This document shows positions 44,441-56,993 of a DNA stretch of 64,000 bases, piece after piece. The stretch is from positions 24,231,769-24,295,768 of the forward strand of contig CM043971.1 in the NCBI GenBank assembly GCA_014529385.2, in the 5' to 3' direction. Both the position numbers and the translations under genes were made by a program. Every line of letters begins with the position of its first letter. The stretch's first letter is position 1. The notes under the pieces were generated by a model. It did no database searches and was not told the DNA's origin. It saw only the letters and a program-made list of their open reading frames with translations. This DNA is from Adiantum capillus-veneris (lineage: Eukaryota > Streptophyta > Polypodiopsida > Polypodiales > Pteridaceae).

Positions 44441-45960
44441 GTCGGATCCTCGCACACCTTGGTCTAGAGGTGCACAAGGATCATGACCCATATCTACATG
44501 ACAATGCGTGGAGAGGAAGAACCCTACCACTCTAGCACTCTACGTAGCTTTACACAACGAATGTTAAGCATCTTTACATGGCCAAACCATGAGGATCTTT
44601 GCACGGCCAACTGTAATCGACCGAATCATAAGCATCTTTGCACGGCCAACCCTAATCGGCCAAACCAAAATTGGCTAGCCCTAATTGACCAAACCATAAG
44701 CATATTCGTACGACAAACCGTAATTGGCCAAATCAAAAGCCGCTAGTCCTAATTGAACAAACCATAAATGTCTTCGCACTGCCAACCCTAATCAGCCAAA
44801 CCAAAAGCCGTTAGCCCTAATTGGACAAACCATAAGCATCTTCACACGGCCAAACCAAAATCCGCTAGCCCCAATCGGCCAAAACATATCCTTTTTTTCA
44901 TGGCCAACCCTAATTGAACAAACCAAAAGTGTATAACAATGTAAACTACCTCACATTCTCAAGCCATGGCCGATCCCCGCACACCTCGTTGTAGAGGTGC
45001 ACGGAGATTAGGACCATTACGTTATATTATCATTGTTATTGGTGGTCAATTCCTATATTCATGAGCGTAACATGAGTACACACCCATGTCTACATGACAA
45101 TGCACATAGAGGACAAACCTTCACACTAGCACTCTACAGGCCTTTACATGGCCAACCCTAAGCATATTTACATGACCAACCCTAAGCAGATTGAAATGAC
45201 TAAACGGAATCAAACCTAAGTCAGTTAAGGGCATCTTTATATGGTTAGCCCTAATCACCTTAACAAGGCCAACTCCTAGCGGGCAAAGCAAACGCTGGTA
45301 ACATTAAGTAGCTAACCTCAAGCAGATTGAAACAATCCAACGGCTTATCCTAAGTGGTTAACCCTAAGCGGATTATTGAAATGGCTAAACTAATGTGACA
45401 CTAAGACGATTTAAAGAGATCAAATAAAAATCCTTCAACCCTGAGTGGCTAGCCCTAAGCGGGCTGAAACAACCAAAGTCTCATGTACTAAAACCTAGGA
45501 GGTTAGCCCTAAGCGACCAACCCTAAGCAACTAAACACTACAAACCAAAATAACCAAACTAATTATTTTCTAAATTGTCTTAGAGCGTCTTTATATGGCC
45601 GGCTCTAAGTGTCTTTACAAGGCCAACTCCTAGCGGTCAAACCAAAAGCCACTTTACCCTAAGTGTTCCATCACGGACCGTCAACTATTAGCGACCAAAC
45701 CAAAAATTGCTAACCCTAAATTTCTAGCCCTTAATGGATTGAAACAATCAAACTAATGTGGTCCATCTTTACACGGCCAACTTTAGTCAACGTTACACGG
45801 CCAACTCCTAACAACTAGCCAAACTAGTACCATAGGATGGCCAAACGAATTAATTAAGAATATGGTCAAACCCTAATAATGTAACCTAAACCTAAATGAC
45901 AAGTTGGACGAACCAATTAAAATGGCCAAATGCTAATAATGTAAAACTATAGGTTAGGTT
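44440..45960. repeat. Degenerate CCCTAA-rich repeat array
   Basis: Irregular repeats built from CCCTAA(T/G), GGCCAAACC, GTTAGCC and CATCTTTACA(C/T)GGCC words; about fifteen CCCTAA words in 1.4 kb. A longer homology links 44437-44620 with 44961-45150 (offset about 525 bp). CCCTAA is contained in the plant telomere repeat CCCTAAA, but there are no uniform tandem units. No gene. Confidence 0.75.
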
Positions 45961-46277
45961 TCTAACATAATTAGCAATTAATTTAACCTACGACAAGCAA
46001 CAACTTAAAAGTATTGCATAATTTTTTTAAAAATTTACATAAAAATAATAATTTAATATAAATAAATCTAAACAAAAATAATTATATTCTATTTTATCAT
46101 ATTTATTATTAAAATTTTCAATATGTTTGTTAAAATTTAAAAATAATGAATCTAATTATTTTTAATTTAATATTTTATCTAAAAATGTATCATGTGTGCA
46201 CACATAATGTGTTTAATTATATGTAAGTTTATGTGCATTTGTATTTATTTATGTGTTTATGTGCATGTGTGTGTGAT

Positions 46278-46326
<49 letters not shown>

Positions 46327-46402
46327 GATAAGAAAAAGATAGAGCACTCACATGCGACCTATGTGAGTACAAATAGCTTCAAAGATTGTCGTAAAAACTG
46401 CT

Positions 46403-46445
<43 letters not shown>

Positions 46446-46553
46446 GACTAACATAAATCTCAACAAAAAGCTTACCTTCTTGTTGCAAGAGAGTGTGAGA
46501 GTGAAAATCTTCAGTCACGTAGGTCCAACAATTGTATATCTGGAGCTATGGCG
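45961..46553. repeat. AT-rich spacer with (GT)n and (CA)n microsatellites
   Basis: Strongly AT-rich to 46190, (GT)n at about 46279-46323, (CA)n at about 46409-46445. The open frame over the GT tract is a repeat artefact. Confidence 0.9.
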
Positions 46554-49313
46554 TGTTGGGAATTGTGGGCTTTATCTTATGATGGTGTGTATCTCCTTTA
46601 TCCTACTGGGATGCATATGTGGCATAGAACCATGTGGTAGCATGTGGAAAAGGCACCTAAGGGTGTGGGTACCCATGAGCATCATTCCTAGAGGCTGTGG
46701 ACTCACCTAGAGTTAGTTAATAGACTCCTATATTGTCTTGAAAGGTCACCCACGAGTTTGCAAGTTAGATGGGCTGATTTGGAACCCTTGTATGATTGTT
46801 TTTTTTTTCACCATCGGCAGTGCGGGGAAGGAAGTAGGTAGGGAGAAACTATACACATATCATGTATTTACATCTATACATTGTTGTACATAACACCCTC
46901 GAAGGGCAATCATGGGAACCACCCCCCAATAGGGGAGGAGAATACACTGAAGAGAACGCAACTTGTGAGCCTCGAACCCTCAACCTCGGGGTTAGATCTC
47001 AAAGGTCTGACCAGCTGAACTACGCTTCTTGGACACCCTTGTATGATATTGTCAATGATGCTAGATGAGATGCCTTAGTTGCTCTATATAACGAGCCTTT
47101 TGTATACACTTTCAAGTTGAATCAATCAAACTAGTTTTGAGTCTACGTTCTACTCTATGTCTATTGTGTATTTAACATTGTCATTGGCATGTTAACACCA
47201 TGAATGATTCTCTCTCTAATCCTCCCCAAACCCTACATACAAGTGGTATCAAAGATTTAGTGTGATTAGAATTCATTAATAAGCTACCCTAATTACACAC
47301 TTGATTGCTCTCTTTTCATTACGTACTAATAGTGAATAAGCTAGACAAATGCGGTATGACTCTCATGGATTTTGGGCATATTCATGGGAAGCCATTACCG
47401 TCATCCATGAGAGGAAATTGTGATTAGCGGTAATTTGTGCATTTACATATAATTTTAGTGTACATTTTAGCATTAATTTTGCATACTTTGCGTCTTCAAT
47501 TATTCTCTCTCACTTTGTGTTCACCTTGCATTGGTTACATTATCTCGAAGCCCCTTTCACAGGCTTTCCATGGAGCCCTCTACCTTTGCAATCCGACCCG
47601 AGAGCCCCCTCATCCTCATTCCCAATTTTATGCTAAACTTAGGGGGGGGGGGGGGGGGGGGGGGGTGAGTTTTATGTGGACATCCTCTACTAGGCTTGAC
47701 ATATAATTTCTTATTTAGGGGAGTTTAACGAGCAAAGCGTGTGGGCTTTATTGGCTAGCTCAAATTGGAAAGGTTAGTCTTTGCTCTGCAAGGTCATGGG
47801 CTCGATTTTCCAATTTTAGCAATCAAGGAACATGGGCGCATTTGAGGACCTCATTCAACTGTAGTTTGTAGCACTGGCGGGTCTGAAGGCCACTTTCACA
47901 CGCATCAACTTGTTAGTGAGCTGCTACTAGGGATGTTGACCGGTTCGCTACGTCTCTGACCATTGCTTAGTGCCCTGCCCGCACCTACGCACAGGCTACC
48001 CGTTTCCCACACTACCCGACCCTACAAAGCTCCCGTTCCTGCGAACCCCGCCCCAAGCAAGGGGAAGTCTCTCACATGTATTAAGGGCTCCAAAGCACTA
48101 AGTCCCTTCAAGAGCCTGCTTCCACCAACTTGCAGCAAAGCTGAAGCCATCGAACTTCAAAGCTTCAATAAGGTAACTCAAAGGTAACTTCAAAGCGAGA
48201 TTCAAAGAAGAAAATTTAAGGCTTCCATAGCATCGGGATTGGCTATTCAAATAGGAACTTCAAGGCTATTTAAAGAGGAACTTCAAGGCCCAATTTTCTT
48301 GAGATTCAAAGAAATCTTTTCTCTAGCTAAATTGTTGTAATTCAAGTTAAAATATTTTCATTCAAGCACAATTTTTCTATTTATGTTCTTACATCCATCA
48401 TAGAGGATATTGACATGTAGAGTTGTACAAAGTCAGACCCTGGCCTTGGGCTAAGACTGCTTCATTGCACCATGAGGGGTTGGAAGATTAAAAATCTCAC
48501 TTCAAGGAGAGGAGCATTAGCATCAATTTTTTGTTTTGCACTAGTGTTATTTAGCTTTTCATTTCCATTCAGTAAAGCTCATGAGCAAGCTACAACAACA
48601 ACCATGACAGGAGCAACACCAAGATGGTGCGGGTAGTAGAGTCAAAAGGCAAAGAAGTAGGAATGGAGGAGGAAAAACAATGAAGTTGTGGCAATGAATT
48701 TTTTTGCAGACTCTTGGACTAGAGCTGCATGTTGGGCTCCTGGATTGAAGTTGTGCTCTTGGATTGCAGTGTTTATCATCAATTTTCTCATGGATTGGAG
48801 ATGGTCCTTTGGATTGGGGATGATGGTCAACCTGGATTGGCATAAATATTTTCTATTGTCATAGTCCAAACCCCAAGGGGAGGGTTGTTGGGAATTGTGG
48901 GCTTTGTCCTATGATTGTGTGTATCTCATCTATCCTACAAGGATGCATATGTGGCATATATGGAACCATGTGGTAGCATGTGAAAAAGGTACCTAAGGGT
49001 GTGGTTCCCATGGGGGTCATTCCTATAGGGTGTGGAGAGTTAGTTAATGGACTCTTAAAGTGGCTTGAAAGGTCACCCACGAGTTTGCAAGTTGGATGGG
49101 CTGATTTGGAGCCCCTGTATGATGTCATCATTGATGCCAAATGAGATGCATGAGCTAGCTCTATATACTGAGCCTTTTGTACATACTTCAAGCTGAACCA
49201 ATCAATCTAGTTTTGTGCCTACGTTCTACTCTATATCTATTTTGTATTTAACATTGTCATTGGCATGTTAACACCATGAATTCTTCTCTCTCTAATCCTC
49301 CCTAAACTCTATA
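46554..49313 (+). mobile_element. Non-autonomous LTR retrotransposon
   Basis: LTRs 46554-47237 (684 bp, enlarged by a SINE) and 48886-49313 (428 bp), both starting TGTTGGGAATTG. Target duplication TGGCG at 46549-46553 and 49314-49318. Primer site TGGTATCAAAGA (47244-47255, one base off the tRNA-iMet type) and purine tract AAGGGGAGGG before the right LTR. The 1.65-kb interior has no gag or pol frame, only a poly-G run (about 47642-47665) and A/T-rich sequence. It must have been moved by another element's enzymes. Confidence 0.9.
46797..47034 (-). mobile_element. tRNA-derived SINE (238 bp) in the left LTR
   Basis: Minus strand: tRNA-like head with A box TAGTTCAGCTGG and B box GGTTCGAGGCT, a body of unknown origin, and an A-rich tail (TGAAAAAAAAAACA) at 46797-46808. 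Flanked by a perfect 13-bp duplication ACCCTTGTATGAT (46784-46796 and 47035-47047). The second LTR of the same element (about 49110-49130) is the uninterrupted site. Transcribed by RNA polymerase III and moved by a LINE. Confidence 0.92.
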
Positions 49314-49318
49314 TGGCG

Positions 49319-49989
49319 TGGATTTGCAACAAAGGTGCAAGATAAGAAGAGCAAAAAATGGGGCAAAAAATACAGAAATGAACCTATAGGTTCTATTTTG
49401 CAGGTGTTTCTGATACAAGTGTCAGAATCAACATCGATAGAGACATGTAGTATATAGATACATACATATACACACAGACACTTGTGTAGGCCAAGACCAC
49501 ATGCTTACTGAAGTGGATGCAAGACATGGCTGCAAGAATGGATTAAAGCTATGCAAGAGTGAGGAAAGGATGGAAGAGGAATCCATGCGAACATCAAGGC
49601 CCATCAAGAGTAAACAATTTTCTTCTTTTTTTCTCGGAGACCACTAAAAGAAATTGTAATTATTAAAAAACCCCCAATTGTAATTGTAAACCCTAAATTT
49701 GTGAGCCTATCCCCAAGAGGAGAGGGTGGACGTCATTATGCGATTTTTCTATAATTTTTCGTGTGCTCTAAGCCACAAAACTAGTAATCAACCAAGATTA
49801 TTTGTAATACACTATTTTCCTCAAAATCTAAGCGAGATTTGTCGCTTCTCTGATCCTATGAATCAAAATTTTTGAATTTCAAAGCAACACAAATTCAAGC
49901 CAAGACACACTTTTCCTGAACACTAATTTTATTTTCACTCATCTTTCACAAGATAATATCAAGCATGCATGCTATTTGGTTTTTGTCTC
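49319..49989. other. Noncoding with old repeat copy
   Basis: 49480-49790 is a diverged direct repeat of 52132-52437 (ACTTGTGTAGGCC, GGATTAAAGCTATG, CCACTAAAAG, AAACCCTA words in the same order). Possibly LTRs or copies of an old dispersed repeat. No gene. Confidence 0.6.
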
Positions 49990-50006
49990 ATCGCCCACAG
50001 TGAGGG

Positions 50007-50118
<112 letters not shown>

Positions 50119-50499
50119 TCCCTCCTCCACAATGCCATTCAAAAGGTTGTTATGTGCTAGAAGTTGAGAGTTTGGTGTTGAGATGCATTTTATTCATTTT
50201 TTCTCCAAAACTCACAATGGCGTTTATTTTACTTTTTTGGGTTTTTTCTTTTTTTTTTGGGGGGGGGGGCGGGGGCTTGGGGGGATGTGAATTGTATTAA
50301 CAAAACCTTCTAAAGAAAGACTAAACCTCCTAAAGAAGCGTTCGCAGGAGAAAATTACCAAGATCTAGCAAAGTGTATACCTCTAGCCTTTTTGACACGC
50401 ACTAATTAGGTCTCCCCAATCTCATAAAAATAAAAATATGCGATGCATTCAAAATTAATATTGGCTGCCAAAATTTGAGAGATAAATATGCTGCCGCCT

Positions 50500-51450
50500 G
50501 CGGTAGGATTCTATTCACAAAAATCTACATGAGATGTTAGGTTGGAGCTTGGCGTGTGCGCCTGAGGTAACTAGGGTGGGGCTTTTGACAGGCAAAGGGG
50601 AGACGGTGTGTTGCACGCTTGTCTCGGCAGCCGAATGGAGTCAGGCTACAATCGCAAGGGAGGGGAATTCTCTCGGCTCTGCTTCGGTTGCGCTAGCAGC
50701 ACTCCTTTTCTTTGGATCTGGGGTTTGGCGGTGGCCCCCTCTTCATTCGTGAAGAGACTCTTGGGTGCCCAGCCCGTTGGGGTAAGAGATTATGGACTGG
50801 TCCCGACTCCCGGCCTCTTCCCATTCGTTGAAGTGAAGCGGTGCGGGTCTGGATGGCTGCAAAGCCGTGTGTGTTGGGACGTGGGGGTGCTAGGGTAAGG
50901 GAGCCAGTTTAAGCCGTACACGGGCGTTTTCCTTGCACGCTTCACCATTTTGAGCAAAAAAGGGTGCAAATGGTAGCGCTGGGCAGCAGCTACCTGCGTC
51001 ATAAGCAATTTCATGCGCGACAGTCCACCGACAAAGATTAATGGCAGACGCGACATTCGCTTGTTAGCAGAAAGGGGTTCCACTCGCACGACAACACAGG
51101 GCCAGTTTCAAGCCGAAGCTACCATCAAAGTTCGAGCCTGCGTCGAGCGGTGAGGATTTATCTTAAACTGAGGTAGCCGCTAGAGACTGGGCTCGTTGAT
51201 GTACCACATTCGGTTCCTACATACCATATTTTAAAAGGGCCGACGGGTCCTTCAAGTGGAACCCATCCCATTAATGGCCTCTTTACCCTGGTGCCGAAGG
51301 AACTGCAGCTTAGTGGTGGCAGCATTGAAGGAGCACTTAGGCTTTTTGTAAGCCCCTCCCCTTTGTGTAAGGGGGGCATGCTCATTCCAAAAAGTAATTA
51401 AATACCACGTGAGAGCGAACTTAACATTAGCCTCTTACCAGCATAAAGCG
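50500..51450. other. GC-rich block, possible organelle-derived insertion
   Basis: Composition changes sharply from the AT-rich surroundings to mixed, GC-rich, low-repeat sequence without a convincing long frame. The texture resembles plant mitochondrial intergenic DNA, but I cannot identify a gene in it. Confidence 0.3.
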
Positions 51451-51499
51451 TTCAACCACCAGCATAAAGCGTTTGCTCATTCTCAAATCCGTGTTTAAA

Positions 51500-52131
51500 C
51501 ATGTTAGTGTTTAAAGTTGTGTGTGTGTGTTTGTGTTGGGGGGTGGGGGGAGGGGATGGGGGGGTGGGGGTGTGCGGGGCGGGCCAATGGTGTGTATGCT
51601 CAAAGGTGCCGACTTAATGTGGGGGTGTTTTAAAAGCACTCCGGTTGTTGATACTAGCCATAAATGCACGGTATGACATCAACTCATTTCACTTGCCAAA
51701 ACATGCTGCTCAATACAAGGATAATCTATGATGTATTTGGTAGAAAAGATGTATGTTGCAAGGATGTCGATGTTCGGCAGTGCTCTATGTCTGGTATCGA
51801 GGCAAATTTTTGTAGTGTTTTGTGAAGGGAGAGTCTCCCTAGCTAGTGTATGGTCTTAGGCATGGATTTCAAGTGCACCATGGTTTACGGTTGTAATTTT
51901 TCTTTCTGCCTATTGTTAATATAACTCTCACCGTTTTGTTGAAAAAAAAAAGAAAACTACAAATGTGAGGATCTTAGTAAGCTCCTACACTCACCTCTCT
52001 CCTTGCACACATAGTACACACACAACTCTATGTGTGTCTACATGGTTGTACATACGTAAAAGTTTTTAATTTTCATATAGACACATTCTATATACATATA
52101 CGCAGATTGATAGATACATGTAAACACAGGT
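51500..52131. other. Noncoding; G-rich tract and possible LINE tail
   Basis: A G/T-rich stretch at 51520-51590, then sequence ending GTTAATATAACTCTCACCG and GTTTTGTTG followed by about ten A at 51942-51951, which looks like the 3' end and tail of a truncated non-LTR element on the plus strand. No reverse-transcriptase frame is visible. Confidence 0.3.
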
Positions 52132-52600
52132 ACTTGTGTAGGCCAAAATGACATGCCTACAGAAGTGGATCCAAGATGTGGCTAAAAAGGTAGATTAAAG
52201 CTATGGAGCGAGGAAAGGACAAAAGAGAACTTCATGGGGGCTTCTAGGCCCACCAAGAGTCAACAATTTTGTTCTCTTTTTCTTGGACGCCACTAAAAGT
52301 GATTGTCATTATTGAAAATCCCCTCACATTGTAGCTCTAAACCCTAGCTTTGCGAGCCTAACCCAAGAGGAGAGGTTAGAGGTTGAGGTAATTTTTGTAT
52401 ATGTTTCTAGTTCCTCTAAGCCACAAGACTAGTGACGAGGAATATATTTAACAAGGTTTTTTTGTCAAGTGTAAACCCTAGTTTCTAAGCCCCCTTGCGC
52501 CAAATAGAAAGATTTTACTTATTATAGGGTTTGCAATGTTGTTGAAGCTTTATCGTCTAAGAGAACCTAGCATTGAAGCAAACATGGAGATCTTGAGTTG
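52132..52600. other. Second copy of the old repeat, then Helitron edge
   Basis: 52132-52437 matches 49480-49790 in the same orientation. The rest is noncoding up to the truncated end of the Helitron protein. Confidence 0.55.
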
Positions 52601-52619
52601 TCTCATCATTTCTCCTCTC

Positions 52620-55600
52620 CTATTTATGTATTTCTTTATCTAGATTTGTTCGTTTTCTGAGCATGATGTCATCAAATAAAAGACGTTGTTCAGTATTTAA
52701 CATTTGTAAGCTTTTGCGAAATTTCTTATTCGAAACCGCGATCAACTTTGTTACTGCTAGTTTCTTCTTATTGGCAATGCTTAAGGTTGAAAGCGATGTT
52801 GTCGTGTACATTTTTTAATCAAGAAATAGAGGTACATGATGTCAATGTTGTACTTTGTGAGATGTTTTCGTCTACAATGTCTTTGTTATATTTTTTCTCA
52901 TTGTAGGATACAAGGTTTATGTGACATTTATATGTATCTTCCCATGTTTCAAAGTAATGAAGACGTTGGTTCTCGTCGGCATGCCAAGGTAAATACAACA
53001 AGCATTGTTCACGGTAATTTTTTTTGGGATCTCTATATTTGTTGTATCGGACATAACGGATGATTCAGTTGTCTCTCAATGAAACAATTTTGCGTCCACA
53101 TTTTTTGTAACATGAGGAAAATTCTGCCAAGCAGATATTATGTAAGTATGTCAGTCTTTGACTGTATTTATTGACGATGTTTTCAAAGAATATGTCTTTG
53201 CTATTTGGATCTAATTGTTTGAGTGTTCGTTTTCTTTTTAAGATGAGTGAACGTTGCTCCGGAGGATTTGTGTTGATGAAAATAAATTCTCTAGTAGAAC
53301 TATGTAAAGGTGAAGATAAAACAATATAAGCAGCTTGTTGTGCGGTTATTTGTTGCATGTTCAAGATTGTGTTTCTGACGCATCGTAGTCTTTTCACGGT
53401 ATTAGCGTTATTAACGATGCACATGTCGATCTCAACTTTTATAGTTGTTATCATTGTGTTATACATTTTTGTTATGTATGATGAGAAATATAAAGCAGCT
53501 CCGTACGCGTTCATTATATATTGAATGTCGGTGTTAACATTCCATAATTTTGAAATTATTAAGTTGAAATTGTTTATGTAAATGTCTTCTGTTTTTCGTT
53601 TCATCAGTACAATAGATGTTACAAGTTTTGATCGGATAGCTAATATGTAATCGTCAAAAGGAAGTTTTAATTGATTGAGCCAATCTTCGAAATCGATTGG
53701 CAAATTTTCAGGCTTGGTTGTTTCAAGGCATATCTTCTTAAGATTTTGTTGTTGTGCTTTTCTTCTTCTTGTAATGGTTTAAGTATACAAGTATAAGGCA
53801 TCGGGTATCGGGATTTTTGTGTTGTTTGTTGTGCTTTTCTTCTTCTTGTAATGGTTTAAGTATACAAGTATAAGGCATCGGGTATCGAGAAAAATGAAAA
53901 CAACATGTGCTTCTTTTTTTAAAGCAAGTTTTATGACGTGCGTGTTGCTGAACGTCTCTCAAATCTTCATGGAGAAGTTTTTGGTTAGTACTGATGCATT
54001 TGTCAATGAATGTCGTTACACTATTCTGTATCATTTAGCTGAGGTGCATTTTCAATCCATATTAGACCGTGATCATGTTGACTACCACGACTTTGGAATT
54101 CGGTTATAAAAAAGTAGTCCTTCACTTTTCCTCCTAGTATGTTATTGTCTTTGTTGATTAGTTTTTTTAAGCTTTGTAATCTATGTAAATAATATCTGGA
54201 ACACGTTATTGGGTGTGATAGTATGAGGCATCTAATGTAAAAATTATATGTTTCATTATCGTTTTTTGTTATAGAAGAGAGTTTTTCTAAACAATTGATT
54301 AATTCTTTTCAACGTCTTTGTGCAGATGAGAAAGTAACGAAGAAAGTAGGAGGATCTAGGAGTCTTATCATCACGAAAATGTTTTTCTTTATTTTCTGTT
54401 TGTAATCCGGAGAAGTTCTCAAAGCTTCGTAATCTTTGTAACCTATTTTTGATTGAATAATTTTATCGATGTTTGTATCGTGTCGTACATCTCGTGCGTA
54501 AAGAGTAGTTTTTTCTAGCTTAACCTTTCTCAAACAAATCCATATAGATGAAATAATTTGCTGAGTCATTATTTTCACTGCTTTAAAGAATAAGTTTCAA
54601 CATCCAATGCAAATCTTCTATCGCTATGAAGTAATTCCCACTTCGTTTTTTTTTTATAGTTTTTAATTGCTAGATCGTGATATTTTCATGGTTCACCAAG
54701 AGAATAGTTTTGGGAAACCTAGCTCTTCACAAAATGTATCTTTCAATAACCCAAGTGGATGGTTTCCTTCACAAGGTGCAATATGTAAAATCTTATCATT
54801 GTACGGTCTATGATTTGTTGTATTGATGTAAATTGGTATATGAGAATATCGTGAGAATCCTCATTGTGTTCGTCACTATTGTTGTATGTTCCAAGATGAA
54901 CATAAATTGTCTTTTGAAAGAGAAAAATATATTGTAACCAGTCTTTATTTAAACTTATGTGTTCTCTTGTATAAAGATCGGAATGTAGAAGTTCTTTTAA
55001 TGCTTCAAGAGTGAGCAGTGGGCATACTAACCCACTCAAATAGCAATGATCATGTTCTAGTTTTCTTTTTAAACCTATAACAATAGAATTTTCCTCATTG
55101 ATGAAGCGTGGCAAGCTTCTTTGCATTTTGGAAATATTTACCAATACGTTTATAATGCTTCCTCGTAAACCGTACTATCCCTCGTATGTTAGCTCTCGTA
55201 TTTTTGAGAACAGTATGCGAGGCGTGATCTATCTTTCTTCTACTTTGTTTAGTTGTAGTACAATTTCAGTCTTTTCGTTTATTCCAATTTCTTTTAAAGC
55301 TTTGTAAGTTATTTTGAACTTTCTTCTCTTTCTCTTGCAAGGGTCAAGGATTTGAACAACAATGTCGCTAGCTTCCTTTTCTTTTGTTGATGTTATGTGG
55401 TAACTGAAAAGCATTCTTTTGCAATGCTCGCATAAGGTTGAAGGAGTATCCTGTACTTCCTATAAATACATTTCTGTAGGTGTAGCACTAAAACTTAATT
55501 TCTTTTGCAAGTATGGTTTTTTAATTTGGGAAGAAGTATTTTCACGTGACCTCAAGCGTTTCACTTTTTTTATTATCGCTGTTTTTGTACGAAGTGTGTT

Positions 55601-56206
55601 TGTTTCTTGACATAGGTATTCTTCGGCAACACATTTGTTGCTATCGTTAGGAAATGAAATTAGTAATCTTTGAAGCTTTGAAACCTCCAAAGGTGTCCAA
55701 GTTTTACACTTTCTCAGAGCACATGTAGGTTCACACATAGGGTATATGTGGAATGTTCCATCGACTTGCATGATTAATATTTGTTGTTTCACACCTGCAC
55801 TGCTGCATGCACCAATAATGAGTTTATTCTGTTTCTTATGGTATCCACTTTGGAAACTGACCTGGAAGCACAAGCGGTTTGCTACAGAGAAAAGCTCAAT
55901 AATTTGAATAGTTAGTGTGAATAAGTTATGAGAGGTTTTTAATAATCTGTAGATTGTGTCCTATGTTGGTTCGTTTGTGATAGTCGTGTTCCCTAAGAAA
56001 GTTGTTATTACATTTGTCAACGTGTTGTATGCTCTCATTTTGAAAAGGGCATAAGTAACTAGAGTTTTTAGAAGATCTACTGGTGTTAGTGTTACTTTTG
56101 TAATATATTGTAAAACAGTAAATATTTCAACATTCGGACCGTACATACATAAAAAATGTTTATCGACACCCAAATTTTCTAAGCTTTCAAAGCTAAAAGT
56201 ATCCAT
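52620..56206 (-). pseudogene. Helitron Rep protein, truncated before the helicase
   Basis: Minus strand, many frames. N-terminal part (55410-56206) with cysteine pairs (CALRKC, LCEHC). Then 54743-55307 with RGSIINV, LPRFINEENSIVIGLKRKLEH as in the DUF6570 region of such proteins. 54309-54578 has GYKDYEALRTSPDYKQK and VMIRLLDPPTFFVTFSSA (Helitron_like_N). HUH nickase motif QHDHGLIWIENAP at 54040-54080 (His-Asp-His at 54069-54077). Cys/Phe-rich RSTCCFHFSRYPMP, then NTDIQYIMNAYGAALYFSSY (YFSSY, the two-Tyr spacing) and AAYIVLSSPLHSS at 53065-53703. Last recognisable part LNTEQRLLFDD at 52700. The following Walker A helicase is absent. Rep starts rolling-circle transposition; this copy cannot. 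Confidence 0.9.
53757..53887. repeat. 77-bp tandem duplication inside the Rep frame
   Basis: TTCTTCTTGTAATGGTTTAA...GGCATCGGGTATCG occurs twice, offset by 77 bp. Seventy-seven is not a multiple of three, so it breaks the frame. Confidence 0.9.
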
Positions 56207-56279
56207 TGTTTACGTGAATTTAGTAATTATGAACTACACAAAAAATATAGATATGGAATAATCTATTGTATAAGAAAAA

Positions 56280-56319
56280 GGAGCACAAAAGCTTATACTT
56301 GCCACAAGAAGGGAGGAGG

Positions 56320-56353
<34 letters not shown>

Positions 56354-56461
56354 AGGGACGAGACAATGAGACTCTGTATAGTTAGATTAGAGGGAGCAAG
56401 CGAGAGGGGGGGGGGGAAAGATGGAGAACAGAAGATTCAAAGGAATAGTCTGAAACCACAA

Positions 56462-56517
<56 letters not shown>

Positions 56518-56585
56518 TCACTCATGATAGTGGGGCTCCATGCACGTCACTTAAAGTGAGAGGGAGATAGAGGGGAATGGGTTAC

Positions 56586-56620
<35 letters not shown>

Positions 56621-56640
56621 CGAAGGAAATTGACAAAAAA
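56280..56640. repeat. (GA)n microsatellite cluster
   Basis: GA tracts at about 56317-56351, 56463-56513 and 56589-56617 in purine-rich DNA between the Rep and RPA-like regions. No gene. Confidence 0.92.
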
Positions 56641-56993
56641 ACCTTATGACAATGCAATTGTAGGTCTTTCTACAAAGGTTCTTCTTGTACAAGGTATTTT
56701 TACAAGGATCTTATGATGTACTCAAGCTACTATTCAATGCAAGCTGGAAAAACTAACTCATGACTCTTCGGAAGCTTTACCAGTATTATTTATGTACAAT
56801 GGTAAAGACCTCTATTCTACTTCCAAGTACTTCACATTGAATAAAAAGCTGTCAAATTTCTTGCAAGGTTTATTTTGAACGTGCCAATACGTGTTGTTGA
56901 TGCCAAGATCTCCCTTGCAACTATTGCACTTCTAGAATACAAGCTTTGAAATGTCTTGCCCAAAGCCAAGACTTCATCGACAATGGGACCAAC

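Noticed and set aside
46192-46404. 70-codon frame near 46200
   Set aside because: Mostly a (GT)n translation (Cys-Val run); no protein evidence.
46797-47034. A functional tRNA gene on the minus strand
   Set aside because: A and B boxes are present, but the cloverleaf is incomplete and a long body, A tail and 13-bp duplications make it a SINE.
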